From assembly GCA_033239005.1 (NCBI GenBank), contig BSQZ01000005.1, positions 9,612,001 through 9,676,000 of the forward strand: DNA of 64,000 nt, written 5' to 3'. Under the pieces are notes generated by a model. That model worked only from the letters and a program-made list of their open reading frames with translations, was not told where the DNA came from and did not search any database. Shown here in pieces: positions 57,179 to 64,000 of this stretch (its first letter is position 1; each line of letters starts with the position of its first letter). A program made the translations under genes and the position numbers. Origin of the DNA: Lamellibrachia satsuma. Taxonomy: Eukaryota > Annelida > Polychaeta > Sabellida > Siboglinidae.

Positions 57179-60100
57179 ATGGCTTCACAGAAGAAATCAG
57201 TGCTTTTTATTTGCTTAGGTGCGTTTTACCCTTGGACATCGACACGTACATTGTAGTATATAGCTTGTCACGTATTGTCACTAGAGTGTTGATAATGCTT
57301 AATGAACTATTGCCGTGCCGTTTTGAGCGATAATATGAATATTTGCATTGGTCGACGTCAAATGCGACCAGGTCCATGACCATGGGCCATGGCCACCTCG
57401 ATTTCGTCGTCTGTCAGTAGTGTAAGAATTCCGGTTCCTATTTTTAAAGGTGCTTCGAAATTATATATAATTTAATTATTAACCAGAAATTATCTAAGAC
57501 TAGGCGGTTTTTAAATGTATTTATAAATTTTGCCTGAACGACTGTTTCTGGGAGGGAATTCCAAGGCTCAGACCTCAGTCACTCTGAGGGGATGAGCATT
57601 TTTTCTTATATTTGTATTTGCTCTTTGAGTAAATAATTAGAGTATACCTTCTATTCCCCGTCCTGAAGGATGCATCATCCAATCTTAAAAGTTTAGGTGA
57701 AGATTCAATGTCGTATAGACTGTATAATTAAAAAAAACTTCACAATCATATAACCTTGTAGACATCTATGTACTAATGAGGATAGTTTTAGTGGTTTTAA
57801 TCTTTCTGTACAGTAACCATGCATAAAGGCACTGCATATTTATCTACGGAACTCATAAATTATTACAGCCTTATTAAACGTGTGTACAAACAGATTTAAT
57901 TCACTTTTTGTTGCTCAAATTCGTAAATTTAACGTGATTTCAGTGCCATCTTGCCCAGTTTGTTCGCAAGATGGTGCTCAAAGCATGTTAAATATGCGAA
58001 TTTTAGCATCAAAACGTTTTTTACACACATATTTAATAAATTACATATAATGGCTAAAACAGATTTCATGCACAGCAGCTACTGCAGCTGAACAGTTATG
58101 TTAAATCCAAACCTTTCAGTTGTGGGTTTGAATACTATAAAAGGGACTTTTTTGTAACCTTATTTAAGGGTTCTTTTTTATTTATGTAAAGTTGTATTGT
58201 ATTAGTAACTTAATTTTGTTATCCAAAATACACATGTAGCATTAATTATACACTCCAAAATGAATTAATCTGATCAGTGGGATCAGTCAAACCATGTATG
58301 TGCAATTAGACTCTATTCTTGCCTAGTTCATAAAGGCTGGCAAGAGTTGGTTAGTGAGACTAAATGCACACCATTCTTCTTGGCAGGCCGGGGACGAACA
58401 TAGCCAAGGTTGAACAAATCATGAGGCGATCATTTACTTTCTGACCTACCACCGGTAACCATGAAAACTGACACCTACTGTCAAAAATTTCCTCATCCCA
58501 AATCTATGCAGATCATACAACAATCACAATTTATAATTATACCAACAAATAGCTTACTAATTTCACTTAATATTAACAATTGTTTACAGTTGTTCCAATT
58601 TCAGATTTCCTGTTGTTCATCCTGTTTTCTTATTTTCCCTACAGGAAATATCTGCCGTTCTCCAATTGCTGAGGCAATATTTCGACACATGGTTGAGGCA
58701 AAAGGCCTGGCAGATCAGGTATGTAAAGCCGAATGCACACGGCACAAACATTTTTTTTCAAAAACAAACATGTTTCACGTTTCGATCAACATTAACCACA
58801 GATGTCCGAAATGAGTGGCACACACAGTGAACGAAAACATGCGAAACAAGAAAATTAGTGCCGTGATGTCACATTATTACAAAATGGCGGCATCCATAAA
58901 AAAGAGAAAAGCTATTTTGGCAGCGCTTCTTATAATGTGAATTCGTCGCTGGCAATGCCAGCAACAAAATATTTGGGTTCGTTACTGACTACAGTGATGT
59001 GACATATCATGTGCCTGGTATTCGTTTGCTGATTGGTTAATCGTTGACCGATGTTACGCAAATAGCGAGTTTATGTTTAACATGTTTTTAAAAATCAAGC
59101 ATGGTTTGATTCGCAAAACATATTTTGCTTAACAGTTGCGAAACACTTTCTTGTTTTCCGGCAACGTTGATGGCAAACAAAACCTCCCAAAACATGTTTT
59201 TGTTTTGGGGTTTTTTACTGCCGTATGTGTTCGGCTTAAGTTACATGTGGAGACTTGGGTGTTGTAGATTTGTGTATCATATTGTTATTTATTTACACTT
59301 GTTCAAAGTGTTTCCAAGCATGTAGTGTCACCTTTCTTCCTGTAGATTTTCTGAGTACATGGTAGTAGTTTTGTGTCCGTGGGTGCTTCTCACTGATGTT
59401 TTGATTGACAGCTTTCACATATGCGTGGCATCTGTGTATTTCATTATCTTGATTGACACGTCTCTCTGTTTTAGTGGGTGATTGACAGTGCAGCATTGGG
59501 TGATTGGCATGTTGGACAAGGTCCATATGAAAGTGCCATGAAGGTGCTCAAGGCACATGGAGTCAAGACTGACCACATTGTTCGGACGGTGGGATAACAA
59601 TGTAGTTGACTATAATGTAGTTGACTATAATGATAATAATGACATCTTATATAGCGCTGGTATCTCCCAAACACTAGGCACAAGCATTACTTGTTATATC
59701 AGCCTCAATTGGTCCATGGCATATCTAACTTGCCCAGACGTATACCATTAAAATCTTTGCATAAAGTGTCAATGACTGATCTACGACACCTATAAAGACT
59801 CCATATATAATTGACCTTTACATTACTTGTTATATCAGCCACCATTGGTCCACATCCAAACTGACTTATTATATCTGTCGTGATTGGCCCATTGTCAAAC
59901 TAACTAGTTATATAAGCCACTTGAGGAATCCGTTTGGTGCTATCACTGACAGGCAACGAGGTGTCTATCGACTGTGTGAATAAAATGTGTATTAGCACAA
60001 AAATTTTGCAAATAACCGTAAAGTACACCGGATATTAAGATATGTGATATAAAATTTTTTTTACAAAATACATATCCTTGACATCTCATTTCTTTGTTGT

Positions 60101-63100
60101 TTTTCCAGATTACCAAAGATGACTTCAGGAAATTTGATGTCATTTTTGGAAAAGACCATGAAAATATCAAGTAGGTAGATATTGAATATAATCCTGTTTA
60201 TGATTGATTGATTGAATTTATTCAGTAGACTTGAATACATGAGTGATAGTTAAGAAACAGTGTCAGATAAATCCAATAATACAGAGGATAACACAGAAAA
60301 GCACACCAAGGTACACTTATTTCCAATGTGGTCCTCAAATTGTTTATGAATATGCAATAATGCATGACAACCTTCCACATTCGCCTGAAGAAGATCAGCA
60401 AACCAAAGCCAACAAGAATAAAATTTGACATCGAGAAACTTAAGGATCCTGATGTAGCAGAAGCATTCAAAGCAATGATAGGTGGGAAATTTGCACCACT
60501 TATCATACTGGATGACAAATATACCGACGTGAACTTGCTGACCAACACCTTCAACAAAATAGTGACCGAAACAGCCAGCGAGATCCTAGGAAAACACCGT
60601 CGGACAAAGAAACCATGGGTCACAGAAGACATCCTAGATCTTTGTGACAAAAGAAGGGACAGAATAGAATACTGCTCAGAACTGTACAGCCACAACACCA
60701 ACGGAGAACCAGTAGTACTAAACTGTCCACAGACTACTGAAGAGGACGACTACTCCATTCTTCGTGAGGAAGTAGAGGCTGCAGTAAAGTCTCTGAAAAA
60801 AGGAAAGTCAGCTGGAATTGATAACATACCAGCAGAACTGGTTCAAGCTGGGGGAGAAGCCTTGATTACCACACTTACAACAATCTGCAACAAGATCTGG
60901 CAGACAGGAGAATGGCCCACCCCATGGACTCAGTCACTGATCATCACACTTCCCAAGAAAGGCAACCTACAGATGTGCCAAAACTACAGAACAATCAGCC
61001 TCATCAGCCACCCGAGCAAAGTCATGTTGAAGATACTACTCAACAGACTCAAACCCCAGGCAGAAGAGATTATCGCTGAAGAACAAGCGGGTTTTCGAAC
61101 AGGACGGAGCACCATTGAACAGATCTTCAACCTTAGAATCCTTTGCGAGAAACACCTTCAACATCAGCAAAGCCTGTATCATGTCTTTATAGATTTCAAG
61201 AAGGCCTTTGATAAGGTATGGCATGCGGCCCTATGGGCAACCATGAGGAAGTACAACATTGGCTCCAAGCTTGTCCGAACCATTGAACACCTATATGACA
61301 ATGCCACCAGTGCAGTAACCTTCAACAGCAGCATAGGAGACTGGTTTCGAACAACTGTTGGAGTTCGACAAGGATGCCTACTATCACCAACGCTCTTCAA
61401 CATTTTTCTGGAAAGGATAATGACTGATGCTTTAGAAAACCATCAAGGCACTGTCAGCATTGGAGGCAGGACAATCACCAACCTTCGTTTTGCTGACGAC
61501 ATCGACAGCCTAGCAGGAGATGAACAAGAACTAGTCAATTTAGTGGAGCGCCTTGAGAAAACATCTTCATCATACGGCATGGAGATCAGTGCCGAAAAGA
61601 CCAAACTGATGACAAACAGCACACAAGGCATCGGCACAGAGGTCAAAGTTAATGGACAGAGACTTGAGGCAGTAACAAGCTTCAGGTACTTGGGATCAAT
61701 TATCACAGATGAGGGTTCCAAACCGGAGATAGTTGCCAGGATTGCACAGACAACAGCAGCACTAACAAGGTTGAAACCCTTATGGAATGACAGAAACATC
61801 ACTGTCAGTTCGAAAATAAGGCTGATGCGCTCCCTAATCATGTCCATCTTTCTGTACGCTTGTGAAACATGGACCCTTTCAGCAGATCTACAGAAGAGGA
61901 TACAAGCCATGGAAATGAGATGCTTCCGGAAGATCTTGCACATATCATACAAAGACCATGTTACTAACGATGCTGTCCGTAACAAGATCAAACAAGCCAT
62001 CGGACCATATGACGACCTTCTTACAACAGTTAAGAAGCGTAAACTGAAGTGGTACGGTCATGTATCACGATCATCTGGCCTTGCAAAGACTATCTTGCAA
62101 GGTACCGTAAGAGGGGGGAGACGAAGAGGTAGACAGAAGAAGAGGTGGGAAGACAACATCAAAGAGTGGACAGGAATGGAGTTCACCGACTCCCAGAGGG
62201 CCGTAGAGAACAGGGAAACGTGGAGAGAGCTGGTTAGAAAGTCATCAATGGTGCCTCAACGATCCTTACGGGTTATGGGAAAGTGAAGTGAAGTGAATAA
62301 TGCATGCATGTCTCAGTACAAATGAAGCAGATTATTACCTGGTACTTAGCAATTTATTTTAGAATTGATTTATTATATAAAATTTGTTATTTATGTTACA
62401 TAAAATCTTCTCTATGGTTCTAATTTCTGTGTAACAGTTGCTAATATCTATTAGTGACAGTGTACAGAAAGCAATTATATCTTTGACAGGGCACTAACTT
62501 GAAAAACTGTATGATTTGAATATTATTTTGTGTCTAGTGCTATAGTGTACTATTAGAAACAATGAAGATGTTCTGGAAATGATACAGATTGTCTTGTTAT
62601 CTCTTCAGAGAGCTTAATAAGTTGAAGCCAAAGGATGGAACGGCTGAGATCAAGATGCTTGGTGAATATGATCCCAAGAAAGAGCTCATCATCGAAGACC
62701 CTTACTATGTAAGTGCAACCTAGTGGTAGTCTCTGGTCAGTATGGAATTATTCTTTATGGTTATATGTCGACAATGTTCTAATAATAGCCCAGCTGTGTG
62801 AAGTTTCTTTAGCACATCTCGTGTTTGTAGCTGGTCTTCACTTGAACCGTGTTGGTTTTGATGTACTGCACATCACCATTAGGACATAATTAGGATATTA
62901 AGGAACCATCAAAGAAAAACAAATCCCCTCAATCAAGAATCCATTGCTTCCCTTCCTTCCCACAGTGACCAACCTATATCTTGGCCAATATTTATACTAT
63001 TGTTTTATCCACTATCCAGACTTAAGCATGACATCACATCAAGGAATTTAAATCATTGTGTGAAACTGTATACATGTACATTGATATTGCATACATATAC

Positions 63101-63333
63101 ATTGATATTAAGACCACCTCTGAAATGCAATAACTTTTTCAACAGTCCCCAAAATATTGATGTTACTGTTGGGCCCTTGGACAGATAGTTCAGAATTAGC
63201 TAGATTTTTTAGAGTGCTTTAGTAACATTGATCCAACATTTATGCTATATTCCAGGGCACATACAAGGACTTTGAGACAGTCTACGACCAGTGTGAACGA
63301 TGTTGCAAGGCTTACCTTGATGCGATGTCATAG
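57179..63333 (+). CDS. ACP1: Low-molecular-weight protein tyrosine phosphatase (6 exons, complete)
   Basis: Exons 57179-57218, 58645-58718, 59475-59588, 60109-60170, 62609-62708 and 63256-63333 join in phase to 155 residues (human ACP1 158). Start MASQKKSVLFICLGNICRSP contains the P-loop C-x5-R-S (CLGNICRS), which holds the nucleophile Cys and phosphate-binding Arg. The intron splits it after CLG, as I recall for the vertebrate gene. Later blocks: DSAALGDWHVGQ, HGVKTDHIVRTITKDDF, and ELIIEDPYYGTYKDFETVYD with the general-acid Asp in DPYY and the two flanking Tyr known as phosphorylation sites. The C-terminus is QCERCCKAYLD. It removes phosphate from tyrosine-phosphorylated proteins in the cytosol. 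The FDVIFGKDHENI segment differs from the vertebrate CMDESN form but keeps the Asp. Intron 4 is enlarged by an RTE-like insertion. Confidence 0.95.
60364..62286 (+). CDS. RTE-like reverse transcriptase ORF, intact frame
   Basis: 640 codons without a stop. The first ATG is partly in the target-site copy (60364-60366), so the reading frame starts on host bases. Domain order: linker, fingers GKSAGIDNIPAELVQAG, LPKKGNLQMCQNYRTISLIS, EEQAGFRTGRSTIEQIFNLR, palm FIDFKKAFDKVWHAALWATM, GVRQGCLLSPTLFNIFLERI, catalytic LRFADDIDSLAGDEQELVNL, thumb VTSFRYLGSIITDEGS, and the C-terminal LKWYGHVSRSSGLAKTILQG and RGRQKKRWEDNIKEWTG. The F-A-D-D catalytic pair is present. The apurinic endonuclease is missing, so it cannot nick targets itself. 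Lack of frame damage suggests a recent insertion. Confidence 0.93.
   Translation: MTTFHIRLKKISKPKPTRIKFDIEKLKDPDVAEAFKAMIGGKFAPLIILDDKYTDVNLLTNTFNKIVTETASEILGKHRRTKKPWVTEDILDLCDKRRDRIEYCSELYSHNTNGEPVVLNCPQTTEEDDYSILREEVEAAVKSLKKGKSAGIDNIPAELVQAGGEALITTLTTICNKIWQTGEWPTPWTQSLIITLPKKGNLQMCQNYRTISLISHPSKVMLKILLNRLKPQAEEIIAEEQAGFRTGRSTIEQIFNLRILCEKHLQHQQSLYHVFIDFKKAFDKVWHAALWATMRKYNIGSKLVRTIEHLYDNATSAVTFNSSIGDWFRTTVGVRQGCLLSPTLFNIFLERIMTDALENHQGTVSIGGRTITNLRFADDIDSLAGDEQELVNLVERLEKTSSSYGMEISAEKTKLMTNSTQGIGTEVKVNGQRLEAVTSFRYLGSIITDEGSKPEIVARIAQTTAALTRLKPLWNDRNITVSSKIRLMRSLIMSIFLYACETWTLSADLQKRIQAMEMRCFRKILHISYKDHVTNDAVRNKIKQAIGPYDDLLTTVKKRKLKWYGHVSRSSGLAKTILQGTVRGGRRRGRQKKRWEDNIKEWTGMEFTDSQRAVENRETWRELVRKSSMVPQRSLRVMGK
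60367..62295 (+). mobile_element. RTE-like non-LTR retrotransposon, 5'-truncated, 11-bp target duplication
   Basis: AATAATGCATG at 60356-60366 is repeated exactly at 62296-62306, bracketing a 1929-bp insertion. The element is truncated before or within the endonuclease-RT linker and ends in an AGTGA triplet repeat (AAGTGAAGTGAAGTG) that already includes the stop codon, so there is almost no 3' UTR. It is inserted in the same orientation as ACP1, in intron 4. Confidence 0.92.
62307..62608. other. Remaining ACP1 intron 4 after the insertion
   Basis: AT-rich non-coding sequence ending in a CTCTTCAG acceptor before exon 62609-62708. Nothing else seen. Confidence 0.7.
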
Positions 63334-64000
63334 ATGCGACATGTCAGCTATATTGTCGGTGCTAAATCCTCTTCAAGATGGAGATTTGAGTTTGTGTTTG
63401 ACCTCGTGAACATTGATGATTATTAGAACTGAAAATGTGCTATCCATGGTCAGCCTGTATTGATACTAATGGGAAAAGGCATTGATCTATTGAGCTTGTA
63501 GAGGTGTTTCCTGCCGTTTCTGTGCTGTGGCTTGACAATTGTTTTTGTACAATGTCAACATGTATTGCTTGCCATTTAAAGGTCCATCCTCAATTAACGT
63601 TCAAATCATTATTTTATAAATCACATTATTGATGAAATTCTAATTCTGAATCGTGTAATTTTTGTTCCAGGGAGTAGCCTGCAATTACAGTTGTTTGGGT
63701 AAATACCATTGTAAATCTTGCACCAGTCAGAGATATCAAGTGGTGTTTCAGATTAATGGTAGAGGAAGGTCAATCATGAGGAATATTTTTATAATAATCC
63801 CTGTGCACATGTGAATAATTATGTGCTTTGCTGAACAAACTAGCAACTGTTAATTCTAAGATGATTGCATAAGAAATATGTTTTAGTTATAATGAGCGGT
63901 GTCTTCAACACGCCCTTTTCATGTAAATTAAAACTTAAAAATTGTGTAGTAGTTTTTATACATACATGCATGAAAATAGTTCAACCAATATGCTATGCTT
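63334..64000 (+). other. ACP1 3' UTR and flank
   Basis: Non-coding sequence after the TAG. No perfect AATAAA was assigned; ATTAAA near 63927 is a possible polyadenylation signal. No further gene is visible to the right edge. Confidence 0.45.

Noticed and set aside
58461..58814. Single 117-residue ORF
   Set aside because: Only 58645-58718 is coding, as exon 2 of the phosphatase; the rest is intron.

Overview
This is a eukaryotic window, AT-rich and intron-rich. Every recognisable host gene has GT-AG introns and bilaterian family membership: a doublecortin-repeat protein, a Golgi SNARE, a LIX1 family member, a low-molecular-weight phosphatase, serpins and a THAP protein. The repeat load (CR1/Jockey-like and RTE-like non-LTR elements, tRNA-derived SINEs, short DNA transposons, many minisatellites) suggests a marine invertebrate, most likely a lophotrochozoan such as a mollusc. 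That placement is inference.

Layout. 1-19322 (minus): the N-terminal half of a DCDC1-like gene, 20 coding exons read by splice-site and phase matching, running off the left edge. Its introns hold at least seven minisatellites. A probable non-coding first exon lies near 21711-21840, with an RFX X-box-like site overlapping a perfect CRE octamer. 19323-22798: a tRNA-type SINE and a truncated CR1-like element. 22799-26940 (plus): a complete four-exon BET1L/GS15 gene. 28265-29443 (minus) and 36836-38014 (plus): two head-to-head serpin genes of identical length (392 aa), each with an uninterrupted CDS. They are nearly identical except in the reactive-centre loop. Between them are LINE debris, a segment duplication with a nested LINE, and a roughly 1.75-kb fold-back structure. 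41044-43400 (plus): a two-exon THAP-domain gene whose intron carries a 621-bp non-autonomous DNA transposon with an 8-bp target duplication. 46938-56154 (minus): a complete four-exon LIX1-family gene with a palindrome-based satellite in its first coding intron. 57179-63333 (plus): a complete six-exon low-molecular-weight protein tyrosine phosphatase (ACP1-like). Its fourth intron contains a young RTE-like insertion with an intact reverse-transcriptase reading frame and an 11-bp target duplication.

The host genes do not form a pathway. The organising features are three divergent (head-to-head) pairs: DCDC1/BET1L, serpin/serpin and LIX1/ACP1. The most interesting biology is the serpin pair, whose inhibitory loop has diverged on an otherwise conserved scaffold. 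The best structural finds are several transposon insertions with readable ends and the fold-back element.
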